A stretch of 64,000 nucleotides of DNA, from assembly GCA_012728835.1 (NCBI GenBank), contig JAAYEJ010000067.1, positions 48,519 to 112,518 of the forward strand, written 5' to 3'. Shown piece by piece: positions 42,111-50,330 of the stretch (positions are counted from its first letter, which is position 1; each line of letters begins with the position of its first letter). Origin of the DNA: Candidatus Brocadiaceae bacterium (GTDB lineage: Bacteria; Planctomycetota; Brocadiia; SM23-32). A program made the translations under genes and the position numbers. Under the pieces are notes generated by a model, which was not told where the DNA came from, did no database searches, and saw nothing but the letters and a program-made list of their open reading frames with translations.

Positions 42111-44524
42111 GCGCCGCCCGGATCACAGAGCACGGCTGCCTCGGCCGCTACGCCCTGCTGGAGCACCTCGGCAAGGGCGGCATGGCCGTGGTCTACCGCG
42201 CGACGGACACCGACACGGGCGCCGTCGTGGCCGTGAAGATCTTCCAGTCCGGCCCCGCCCGCGCCCCCGAGGTCAGTGCCCAGTTGCGCGACCGCGAGGT
42301 GCGCATGCTCCAGAGCGTGCAGCACCCGAACATCGTCAAGTACCGCGACTCCGGCGAAGAGGACGACACGTACTTCTTCGCCATGGAGTACGTCGAAGAC
42401 AGCCTGCTGACGTGCATGCGGCGCGGCACGCCCTTCGAACTCGTCGACCGTGTGCTGCTCCTGCGGCAGACGGCCAGCGCCCTGGCAGCCGTCCATCAGC
42501 AGGGCATCGTGCACCGTGACGTCAAACCCGGCAACATCCTGCTGGACCATGACCCCAACCACACGCTGCATGCCAAGCTCACCGATCTGGGCATCGCCAA
42601 GAACGTCAGCGAGACGGACATCGTGCGGGAGCACATGCCCACGCGCGTGCCCGGCACGCCCAAGTACCTTGCCCCGGAGCAGATCCGCCTCCAGGCCGTC
42701 GACGGGCGCGCCGACATCTTCAGCTTGGGCGTCGTCGCCTACGAACTCCTCACCGGCACGCTGCCCTTCCACGCCGAGGACTCCGACGGCTTCCTGAAGG
42801 CGAACGTCGGCCAGCAGCAGACGCCCGCCGCCCAGGTCGACAGCCGCCTGCCCGCCTTCCTCAGCGACATGGTCGACCGGATGCTGGCCAAGGACCGGGA
42901 GCAGCGCTACGACGCCGAGACCCTGGCGCGCGATCTGGAACTGGCCCAGCAGCACCTGGTCAGCGGCGCCCCGCTGAACGAGCGCACGAACACCGCCTCG
43001 ATGTTCTACCACCCTCGCGTGCGCACGCCTCGGCCCCCTCCCTCCCCCGCTCCCCACCCCGCCCTGCCGCACGCGGCCGTGGCGGCGGCCTGCGCCCTGG
43101 TCGGCCTGCTGGCCTGCATCGTCCTCTGGCCGCGCGTCGGCGACGCGCCGCGCGCCGGCGACGCGCCGCCCTCCCCCGCCCTCACCAACCTCCTGCACGA
43201 GGCCCGCAACGCCGTGCCGGAGGGCGCCCGCTGGCGCGCTCTGGCGTCCGTGCGCGCCCTCGCCGGCCGGGACATGCACCCCGAGACGGCCGCAGAGGTG
43301 CTCCGGATCGAGCAGGAGGTCCAGGACGAACTCGCCGAGCCCTTCCGGGCCGCCGTCGCCCGCATGCTGGCCGAGAACCGCGTGGCCGAGGCCCGGATCG
43401 CCGTGCGCCGCATGCAGGACATCCTGCCGCGCGCCCGGGCGACCGCCCCGCTGGTGCGCGCCCTGGACCGGCGTCTGGCGCTCCCCCCGGACGAGGACGC
43501 CTGGCAGGAGGCCCTGCGCGAAACGCACGCCCTCGTGCGCAGCCGGCGCTACCCGAGTGCCCTCGACGCCCGCAAGGCCCTGCTGGCCGACGCCGGGGAC
43601 GACCCGGAACGCCTCGAGGCCGCTCGCCGCTCCATCGCGGATGTGTTCGAACACTGGGGCCACTACCTGTTGACGACCTACCCGCAGGCCGAAGAGATCG
43701 ACGACTTCTTCCGCACCTTGGACGCGAACGTCGCCGTCCTGGAATCCCCGCCGGCCAGGGTGCTCGGCGAACTGCGGATGCGGCTGGCGCGCATCTACCG
43801 CGACCGCGGCCGCTACCGGGATGCCCTTGCGCAGTACCAGGCCGCCGTGGATGCCGGCACGCCCGACGTGGTGCAGGAGGCCGAACGTGCGCGTGCCGAA
43901 CTGGTTGCCTGGCTCGCCGACCGGCCGCAGGACCCGGCCGAGTTCGCCGCCGGACTGCACCGCGAGGGGTTCGGCGGCGACGCCTGGACCGACCACGCCG
44001 AGGGAGGCGCCGTCCGGCAGGCCGCCGACGGGGTCCTGGTGCTGGAGGTGCAGGCCGGCCGGGGGCAACGCACGGCCCGACGCGAGACGGTCCGCCCCCT
44101 CCGCACGCTCGGCTTTGCGTGCCGCGTGGAGTTCCGCGCCTCACCCGAGGTGGTCGCGGAGGCCGGCGGTGCCCGGCTCGGCCTGGCCGTCGTCAGCCAG
44201 GGCAAGGACTCGTTCGAGCTGGCGTTCGACGGACGCGCCTACGGCGCCAGCGTGCGCCGGAGATCGGGCGGGGCTGCGCTCGGCACGACCCTGCGCGGCG
44301 CGATCGGCGACGAGGACCATCTCTGGCACGCCCTCGTGCTGGACTACGACTACGACACCGGCCGCCTCATCGTCCGGCTGGACGAACAGGAACTGAGGCG
44401 ATACAGCCTGGACCTGGGCGACCTGCGGCTCTGCGTGTTCCTGGAGGCCGCCCCGGGCGGCGCGGCCGCCGCCTCGTTCCGGAACCTCTCCTTCGACCCG
44501 CACAGCGTCCCCCGCTCGCCTTGA
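42107..44524 (+). CDS. Hanks-type Ser/Thr protein kinase with extracytoplasmic tail
   Basis: An 805-residue kinase. The kinase domain spans residues 14-285: glycine loop LGKGGMAVVY, catalytic lysine K44 (VAVKIF), EYVEDS hinge, HRDVKPGN with D138 and N143, metal-binding D160 within DLG instead of DFG, and LAPEQ. A proline-rich linker and one membrane helix (about 322-342) follow. Then come helical TPR-like repeats to about residue 600 and a C-terminal beta-sandwich (LGFACRVEFRAS; HLWHALVLDYDYDTGRLIVR) resembling LamG/concanavalin-like domains. It probably senses an envelope signal. Its start is coupled to DUF4438 by ATGA. Confidence 0.9.
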   Translation: MSAARITEHGCLGRYALLEHLGKGGMAVVYRATDTDTGAVVAVKIFQSGPARAPEVSAQLRDREVRMLQSVQHPNIVKYRDSGEEDDTYFFAMEYVEDSLLTCMRRGTPFELVDRVLLLRQTASALAAVHQQGIVHRDVKPGNILLDHDPNHTLHAKLTDLGIAKNVSETDIVREHMPTRVPGTPKYLAPEQIRLQAVDGRADIFSLGVVAYELLTGTLPFHAEDSDGFLKANVGQQQTPAAQVDSRLPAFLSDMVDRMLAKDREQRYDAETLARDLELAQQHLVSGAPLNERTNTASMFYHPRVRTPRPPPSPAPHPALPHAAVAAACALVGLLACIVLWPRVGDAPRAGDAPPSPALTNLLHEARNAVPEGARWRALASVRALAGRDMHPETAAEVLRIEQEVQDELAEPFRAAVARMLAENRVAEARIAVRRMQDILPRARATAPLVRALDRRLALPPDEDAWQEALRETHALVRSRRYPSALDARKALLADAGDDPERLEAARRSIADVFEHWGHYLLTTYPQAEEIDDFFRTLDANVAVLESPPARVLGELRMRLARIYRDRGRYRDALAQYQAAVDAGTPDVVQEAERARAELVAWLADRPQDPAEFAAGLHREGFGGDAWTDHAEGGAVRQAADGVLVLEVQAGRGQRTARRETVRPLRTLGFACRVEFRASPEVVAEAGGARLGLAVVSQGKDSFELAFDGRAYGASVRRRSGGAALGTTLRGAIGDEDHLWHALVLDYDYDTGRLIVRLDEQELRRYSLDLGDLRLCVFLEAAPGGAAAASFRNLSFDPHSVPRSP

Positions 44525-44549
44525 CGCCGCAGGCCCGGGCATGTAGCCT
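44521..44549 (+). promoter_or_regulatory. Promoter of rarA
   Basis: TTGACG - 17 bp - TAGCCT. The -35 box contains the TGA stop codon of the kinase gene (44522-44524). Confidence 0.6.
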
Positions 44550-44596
44550 GACGGTCGGCAGAGCCGGACCCGATACCCAGCCCGAAGGCCGCAGGT

Positions 44597-45964
44597 ATGT
44601 CCCTGTTCGACGAGCATGCAGGCGAGGCCGACCCCGAAACGCCGCCCGACGCCCCCCTGGCCACGCGGATGCGGCCGCGCACCCTGGAGGAGTTCGTCGG
44701 CCAGCAGCACTTCGTCGGGCCGGGCCGGCTGCTCTGGCGGATGATCCGCGCCGCCCGACTGGCCTCCCTCCTGTTCTACGGACCGCCCGGCACCGGCAAG
44801 ACGGCCCTCGCCCACATCATCGCCCGCCGCACCGAGGCCCGGTTCGAACCGGTCAACGCCGTCACCAGCAACGTCGCCCGGATCCGCGACCTCCTGGCCG
44901 CCGCCGCCGAACGCAAGCTGCGCCGCGGCCGCCGCACCGTGCTGTTCATCGACGAACTGCACCGCTTCAACCGCGCCCAGCAGGACGTCCTCCTACCGGA
45001 CGTGGAGAACGGCACGGTCATCCTGATCGGCGCCACCACGCACAACCCCTTCCACTCCATCAACTCGCCCCTGCTGTCGCGCTCGCAGATATTCCAGTTC
45101 CGCGCGCTGGACCGCGACGACATCCGGACGCTCCTGCGGCGGGCGCTCGCCGACGAGCAGCGCGGCCTCGGCGCCCACCGCGTTCGGGCCGACGATGACG
45201 CCCTGGAGCACCTGGTCGAGATGTGCGAGGGCGACGCGCGCCGAACGCTCAACGCCCTGGAGGTCGGCGTCCTGAGCGCCGAACCCGGCCCCGACGGCGT
45301 CATCCGCTTCGACCTTGCCCTGGCCGAGGCGTCCGTCCAGAGGAAGGCGCTCCTCTACGACCGCGACGAGGACGAGCACTACGACAGCGCCAGCGCGTTC
45401 ATCAAGAGCATGCGCGGCAGCGACCCCGACGCAGCCCTCTACTGGATGGCCAAGATGCTGGAGGGCGGCGAGGACCCGCGCTTCATCGCCCGCCGGATCG
45501 TCATCTGCGCCGCCGAGGACGTGGGCAACGCCGCGCCCAACGCCCTGGTGCTCGCCACGGCCGCCCAGCAGGCCGTCGAATTCGTCGGCATGCCCGAGGC
45601 CCGCATCCCGCTGGCCCAGGCCGTCACCTACATCGCCTGCGCCCCCAAGAGCAACGCCTCCTACCTGGCCGTCGACGCGGCCCTGAAGGACGTCCGCGAA
45701 GGCCGCACCCTGCCCGTGCCCGACCACCTGAAGGGCACCGGCTACGCCGGCGCCGAACGGCTCGGCCACGGCAAGGCATACAAGTACGCCCACGACTTCG
45801 ACGGCCACTGGGTCGATCAGGACTACCTGCCCACCTCCCGCATCTACTACCGCCCCACCGAGCAGGGCCAGGAACGCACCCTCAAGGCCCGCCTGGACGC
45901 CATCCGCAAGGCCCGCGGCATCGAAGACACGCCCCAGACCCCGGGCGACGGCGACGCCTCGTGA
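44597..45964 (+). CDS. rarA: Replication-associated recombination protein A (RarA/MgsA)
   Basis: A 455-residue AAA+ ATPase that acts at stalled replication forks. It begins ATRMRPRTLEEFVGQQHFVG, with Walker A GPPGTGKTA, Walker B LFIDELHRFNRAQQD, sensor ATTHNPFHSINSPLLSR, and the C-terminal MgsA tetramerisation part including KSMRGSDPDAALYWMAKMLE and GHGKAYKYAHDFDGHW. The order and spacing match the family. It has its own promoter and is followed by a convergent gene. Confidence 0.95.
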   Translation: MSLFDEHAGEADPETPPDAPLATRMRPRTLEEFVGQQHFVGPGRLLWRMIRAARLASLLFYGPPGTGKTALAHIIARRTEARFEPVNAVTSNVARIRDLLAAAAERKLRRGRRTVLFIDELHRFNRAQQDVLLPDVENGTVILIGATTHNPFHSINSPLLSRSQIFQFRALDRDDIRTLLRRALADEQRGLGAHRVRADDDALEHLVEMCEGDARRTLNALEVGVLSAEPGPDGVIRFDLALAEASVQRKALLYDRDEDEHYDSASAFIKSMRGSDPDAALYWMAKMLEGGEDPRFIARRIVICAAEDVGNAAPNALVLATAAQQAVEFVGMPEARIPLAQAVTYIACAPKSNASYLAVDAALKDVREGRTLPVPDHLKGTGYAGAERLGHGKAYKYAHDFDGHWVDQDYLPTSRIYYRPTEQGQERTLKARLDAIRKARGIEDTPQTPGDGDAS

Positions 45965-46003
45965 GGAGCGGCGCACGCGGACCGTCAGTCCGCGCGCGGA
46001 CAG

Positions 46004-47743
46004 TCAGCCCGCCCGCAGCCCCAGCACGGCCTCCAGGCGCGTGCGCGCCTCGTCGATGCCGCCGTATTCGTGCGCGTGTGTGACGCCGTGCCGCGCGCAC
46101 AGTTCCAGCAGACGCCGTGCGAGCGGCCGCATCCGCTCCGCCAGGGCCGCGTCGACCTCCTCCGGGCTGCCGGCATACCAGACGGGCTCCAGCGCCGCCC
46201 GCAGCGCGGGGATCGACGCCTTCTCCACCCGCGCGCGGACCTCATCGCTGCACGCGAGCGCCAGAGCTTCATCGAAGGCGTCCAGTCCGGCCTGCGCGAT
46301 CGTCCCGTCGATCCCGTAGTCGGCCGCCCGGCCGAAGCAGTGGTGGTGCACGCCGCGCGCGGACGCGTTGTCGTGCACCAGGTCGATGAACCGCCGGATC
46401 GGCCCCGCCGCCTCCGCGTAGTGCAGCTCCAGAAACTCCTCGAACAGCTCGCGCCCGCCCCGGGACGGGTCCCACAGCAGGCCGGCGATCATGTAGTTGC
46501 GCAGGTCGCACAGCTCCGCGCCGCGCGCATTGCCCGCCGCCTGCATGAAGACGCCGCGCGCGCTGTTCCGCACGAAGTAGCGCACGTTCGGCTCGATCAC
46601 GCGCAGGTTCGGGCACGGCAGCAGGTAGTTGTGGAAGTTCGTGTTGTAGTTCCAGATGCGCACGTCGTCGCAGATGCGGCCCCAGTCGGCCAGGTCGCGG
46701 CAGAACTCGACGTTGCGCGGGCAGTCGGGGTCGTCGATCGCGTGCATCATGCAGCATTCGATGCTGCAGAGCTGGATCTGCACGTTCGGGCGCGGCCGCA
46801 GCCGGCGCGGGGCCCGGCGCGAGTACTGATAGGCGAACGTGCCGACCTTGACGTGCGGGTGACGGGCGGCCACGGCGTCGGCCACCGCGTTGACGAACGT
46901 CAGGAGCGACCCCATCGCGCTGCCCTCGCGCTCGTCCACGGCGCGGCACGCGTCACATTGGCAGTGCTTCTTGTTGTCATTCTGGCAGACCGAGACGTTG
47001 CCGCGCGACGGGTTCTCGGCAATCTCCCGCAGGACGGCGTCGGTGACGATGCGCAGCACGTCGGGGTGGCTCAGGCACGGCTGGGTCTCGTAACGGTCGT
47101 CCTCGAACGGCGCCAGGCGCACGCCGTCGCGCAGCGCGTAGTACTCCGGGTGCGCGGCTCCGTGAACGCCCGACGGGATCTGGCGCAGGAAGGTGTGCGT
47201 CAGGCGCGTCATGGGGTCGCGCCCGCCCAGGCGCGCGTCGTCGGTGACCGTGTTGACGCGCAGACGGGCCGCGAAGGCGGGATCGGCCGTGTTCTCGCCG
47301 TAGTAGGGGCAGCGGAACGACAGGCGCGGCCGCACCGTGCGCTCCAGCGGACCGACCAGGCACGGGCCGCTCAGCCGCGGCACGTGCGTGTGGTCGGCCG
47401 TCAGGAAGCGCACACCCAGGCAGTCCTCCAGGAACGTGTAGACCCCGTAGAGCGTCCCGCGCGGGCGCCCGCCGGCGATGGCGATCCGGCCATCGCCGGC
47501 CGCAATGCGGGAGTCCTCGGCTCCGAAGGCCTCCGCATTCCAGCCGGCGGCGCCCGGGCCGATGCGCACGTGCCCGCGCGCGCCCTCCGCCGCCGTGCGC
47601 ACCACGGGAAGCGCAGCGCCGGTCGCCCGACGGAAGTGGTCCCGGAACTCCTCGGCCGCATACTGCTCCGCCGGCGTCGCGTCCGGCGCCACGACGACGT
47701 CCCACTCCCAAACGTCCCATAGGTCCACGCCGCGTGCCGTCAT
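46004..47743 (-). CDS. DUF4838 domain protein (glycoside-hydrolase-like)
   Basis: A 579-residue protein. The N-terminal 120 residues (APDATPAEQYAAEEFRDHFR; GGRPRGTLYGVYTFLEDCLG) form the GH20-type accessory domain. The DUF4838 barrel then shows CPYYGENTADP, HPEYYALRDG and QNDNKKHCQCDACR with a paired-Cys motif, and QIQLCSIECCMMHAI. DUF4838 proteins are thought to act on polysaccharides, but the chemistry is not established. No clear signal peptide. ATG 47743 (GGGAGA upstream) is preferred; ATG 47761 would leave almost no leader after the predicted TAGAAT -10. Confidence 0.8.
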   Translation of the reverse strand: MTARGVDLWDVWEWDVVVAPDATPAEQYAAEEFRDHFRRATGAALPVVRTAAEGARGHVRIGPGAAGWNAEAFGAEDSRIAAGDGRIAIAGGRPRGTLYGVYTFLEDCLGVRFLTADHTHVPRLSGPCLVGPLERTVRPRLSFRCPYYGENTADPAFAARLRVNTVTDDARLGGRDPMTRLTHTFLRQIPSGVHGAAHPEYYALRDGVRLAPFEDDRYETQPCLSHPDVLRIVTDAVLREIAENPSRGNVSVCQNDNKKHCQCDACRAVDEREGSAMGSLLTFVNAVADAVAARHPHVKVGTFAYQYSRRAPRRLRPRPNVQIQLCSIECCMMHAIDDPDCPRNVEFCRDLADWGRICDDVRIWNYNTNFHNYLLPCPNLRVIEPNVRYFVRNSARGVFMQAAGNARGAELCDLRNYMIAGLLWDPSRGGRELFEEFLELHYAEAAGPIRRFIDLVHDNASARGVHHHCFGRAADYGIDGTIAQAGLDAFDEALALACSDEVRARVEKASIPALRAALEPVWYAGSPEEVDAALAERMRPLARRLLELCARHGVTHAHEYGGIDEARTRLEAVLGLRAG

Positions 47744-47784
47744 CTCGCGGGCATCTCCCATGCGTCAGAGGATCGGCGGAACGT

Positions 47785-47790
47785 ATTCTA
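47785..47790 (-). promoter_or_regulatory. Possible -10 of the DUF4838 gene
   Basis: Minus-strand TAGAAT. The -35 is poor (CGGACG at 17 bp). Confidence 0.35.
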
Positions 47791-47825
47791 CCCGATCCGC
47801 CCCGGCCCGTCCGCGCCCTCAGGTC

Positions 47826-47854
47826 TTGCGGCAGACGACACGGCGGGCTATAGT
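47826..47854 (+). promoter_or_regulatory. Promoter of the membrane/SpeE-like pair
   Basis: TTGCGG - 17 bp - TATAGT, 33 bp before ATG 47888. Confidence 0.66.
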
Positions 47855-47887
47855 ACGTGCCGGCGTTGTCACCCTCGGGGAGACTCC

Positions 47888-48550
47888 ATGGACGAAGACA
47901 CGGCTCGGCGCACGGGCCCGCGCGCCCTGGGCGTAGTCGGCACGCTGTTCATCACCGCCGCCTGCGGCTGGATGGTGATGCAGATGGAGATACTGGGCGG
48001 CCGCGCCCTGACGCCCTACTTCGGCAGCGCCGTCTATGTGGTCATGGGCAGCGTGATCGGCGTGTTCCTGCTCAGCCTGTCGGCGGGGTACGTGCTGGGC
48101 GGCCTGCTCTCCGGCCTGTCCGCCTCGAAGGCGGTGCTGGGCGGCAGCGTGGCGGTGGCCGGGGCGTGGTTCGCGCTGCTGCCGCGCTTCATCGAGCCGG
48201 TTTGCGATGCGCTGCTGGACGCGGGCTTCGACGACAAGTGGGGCTCCCTGACGGCCGCCTTCATCCTGTTCGCCGTGCCGACGGCGCTCCTGGGCACCGT
48301 CTCGCCCACCGCCGTCCGATGGCTGACGCGTAGCGCCGCCGAGTCGGGCCGGATGGCCGGCCTCGTGCTGGCGTTCTCGACGCTCGCCAGCTTCGCCGGC
48401 TGCCTGGCGGCCGCCTTCTACCTCATCCGCCTCAGCCTGCGGCGGACGCTGGCCGTCTCGGGCGTCGCCCTCCTGGCACTGGGCGTCCTGGTCCTGCTGC
48501 ACGCGCTGCGCCGAAGGCCGGCGAAGGGAGGGAACCGGAATGGCCCGTGA
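47888..48550 (+). CDS. Membrane half of a split 'fused MFS/spermidine synthase' system
   Basis: A 220-residue protein with about six membrane helices. The opening MVMQMEILGGRALTPYFGSA and VMGSVIGVFLLSLSAGYVLGG match the membrane domain that is usually fused to a spermidine-synthase-like methyltransferase-fold domain. Here that second domain is a separate gene starting 11 bp before this one ends, with GGGAGGG inside this reading frame as its RBS. The transported or modified compound is unknown. Confidence 0.8.
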   Translation: MDEDTARRTGPRALGVVGTLFITAACGWMVMQMEILGGRALTPYFGSAVYVVMGSVIGVFLLSLSAGYVLGGLLSGLSASKAVLGGSVAVAGAWFALLPRFIEPVCDALLDAGFDDKWGSLTAAFILFAVPTALLGTVSPTAVRWLTRSAAESGRMAGLVLAFSTLASFAGCLAAAFYLIRLSLRRTLAVSGVALLALGVLVLLHALRRRPAKGGNRNGP

Positions 48551-49484
48551 GTCCCGTCGAAGCGCCCTCTTGGCGTTGGCGGCGCTGCTGGCCGTGGCGA
48601 CGGCCGCGCACGCGGTCCGCGCGCAGACCCGCGGCCGGCTCGTTCACCAGCAGAACACGCTCTACCACCGCGTCTACGTCTACCAGGCCGGCAGCGTGTT
48701 CGCCCTGGAGTTCGGGCGGCAGCGCGCGGCCAGCGTGCAGAGCCGGGTGGACGTTGCCAACCTGCGCCGCCACATGCTGGAATACAGCGTGCTCACCTTC
48801 TCGGGCCTGCTCTACCAGCCGGAGCCCGAGCGCATCCTGGTCCTGGGCCTCGGCGGCGGCACCATCCCCCGCGAACTGCACCATCACTTCCCCGACGCCG
48901 CCATCGACGTGGCGGAGATCGACCCCGACGTGCCGCCCATCGCGCAGCGCTACTTCGCCTTCCGGCCGGACGAGCGCCTGCGCGTGCACGTCGCCGACGG
49001 ACGCCTCTTCATCCGCAATCGCGCGCGCGCCACACCCGTCGAGCGCTACGACCTGATCATCCTCGACGCCTTCAACAGCGACTACATCCCGTTCCACCTG
49101 ATGACGCGCGAGTTCCTGGAGGAGGTCAAGGGCGTGCTGGCCGAGGACGGCGCGGTGGTGGCCAACGTCTTCTGGAACAACCGCCTGTTCGACGCCGAAC
49201 TGAAGACCTTCGAGGCCGTCTTCCGGCGCTGCCAGGTGTTCGTCGGTCAGCAGTCCGGCAACGCCATGATCGTCTCCCCGGGGCCGAAGGCACCCACCTT
49301 CACCCCGGAGCAGGCGCACGCGCGCGCAGCCGAACTGCAGGCGAGACACCGCTTCGACTTCGACCTGCGATGGGTGGCCGGCCGGCTCAACCCGGACGTG
49401 CGCCCCGACGGCCGCGCGCGGGTGCTCACCGACGACCGCGCGCCCGTCAACTGGCTGCGCGAGCAGGAAACCAGCAGACGCTGA
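48540..49484 (+). CDS. Spermidine-synthase-like protein, exported or membrane-anchored
   Basis: A 314-residue protein with an N-terminal hydrophobic signal/anchor (residues 8-28, ending AHAVRAQ). A SpeE-type Rossmann domain follows: ILVLGLGGGTIPRELHHHFP, VAEIDPDVPPIA, and the active-site-like LIILDAFNSDYIPFHL. An export signal on a SAM- or decarboxy-SAM-binding fold is unexpected, so polyamine synthesis is doubtful. It works presumably with the membrane protein encoded just upstream and overlapping by 11 bp. Confidence 0.78.
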   Translation: MARESRRSALLALAALLAVATAAHAVRAQTRGRLVHQQNTLYHRVYVYQAGSVFALEFGRQRAASVQSRVDVANLRRHMLEYSVLTFSGLLYQPEPERILVLGLGGGTIPRELHHHFPDAAIDVAEIDPDVPPIAQRYFAFRPDERLRVHVADGRLFIRNRARATPVERYDLIILDAFNSDYIPFHLMTREFLEEVKGVLAEDGAVVANVFWNNRLFDAELKTFEAVFRRCQVFVGQQSGNAMIVSPGPKAPTFTPEQAHARAAELQARHRFDFDLRWVAGRLNPDVRPDGRARVLTDDRAPVNWLREQETSRR

Positions 49485-49883
49485 GGGAGGCCGAGCCATG
49501 CGGTCGGCGCCGCGCACGAAGCCCGGCCTATCCACCCGGCTCAACCCGAATCCCTTCTACGGCGGGCAGAAGCAGCTGGCGGATAGACACCGAAGGGCAA
49601 ACGTTCGCGGGTCTTCTGAGAGTCTCACCTCCGTCTTCGCATGTTCTGCCGCGTCATGGCCGATGCAGCGACGTCCGAGTGCCCGAACAGCAGGAAGCTC
49701 GAAGGCCGTCTGATCGCCGTGCCCCCCCCCGGCTTGACCCGAGAGCCGTGACCGGTTCCTGTCCGTTGTTGCTCCACGATCTGCGCAATCGGTGGACTCT
49801 GCGGAGGCCTCTTTCGTGCCCCTCGCGAAGCGGCGTGGCACCTACGCACGAGCGGTGAGACAGGCAAAAGGAGCAACCGGCAG

Positions 49884-49915
49884 GGGATCCACGGATTTCA
49901 CAGATGTCACAGATT
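49884..49915. repeat. CACAGAT-type repeat copy
   Basis: GGGATCCACGGATTTCACAG continuing ATGTCACAGATT, with the tandem-like TTCACAGATGTCACAGATT core. It resembles short repeats scattered between genes in many environmental bacteria. Confidence 0.35.
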
Positions 49916-49980
49916 GACGGCGGAACCAGACCCGTTCCGGTCACCTTCTCCATCGCCCGCATTTCGGAGTATCTCCGGGT

Positions 49981-49986
49981 TATAAT
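49981..49986 (+). promoter_or_regulatory. -10 box TATAAT before the small ORF
   Basis: A perfect TATAAT 57 bp before ATG 50044. No good -35 is present. Confidence 0.35.
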
Positions 49987-50043
49987 GCGCATCCGTGCTG
50001 CGGATTGTCCCATGGGCTAACCACAAGGGGAAAGGGGAATAAG

Positions 50044-50136
50044 ATGCTCGCAACATGGATCGGTTTCCTGATGGTGTCCGCGATGGCGGCGCGGACGCTG
50101 ATCTGGGCGACGCTGGAACAGGACCGGCTGAAGTAG
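50044..50136 (+). CDS. Possible 30-residue membrane peptide
   Basis: A short frame, MLATWIGFLMVSAMAARTLI plus ten residues, is one hydrophobic helix with a charged end. It follows a TATAAT box and a purine-rich GGGGAAT leader, which is the only support. Between it and the next gene (50149-50330) another open frame beginning MDKEILEAVAGLGKEAFPQI looks like a decayed gene start. Confidence 0.3.
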   Translation: MLATWIGFLMVSAMAARTLIWATLEQDRLK

Positions 50137-50330
50137 CGCGGCGTCCAGATGGACAAAGAAATCCTCGAAGCCGTCGCCGGTCTCGGAAAGGAGGCATTCC
50201 CGCAAATCGACCTATCCGTACTTGACGCGTATCGAGACGTTGCGCAAACTGCCGCTGGATTCAGGCTTCAAGCGGGTCGCGCCGAGCCTGGATTTCCACC
50301 AACTGTTGGGACGCGACCTTGGAGGGTACC

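Larger units (their letters stand above)
49485..50043. other. Non-coding stretch at the left border of the accessory island
   Basis: No convincing gene. An open frame from ATG 49498 (71 codons, MRSAPRTKPGLSTRLNPNPF) has an upstream GGGAGG but no recognisable product and becomes low-complexity. It could be a gene remnant. The stretch also holds a short repeat at 49884-49915 and a TATAAT box at its right end. Confidence 0.4.
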
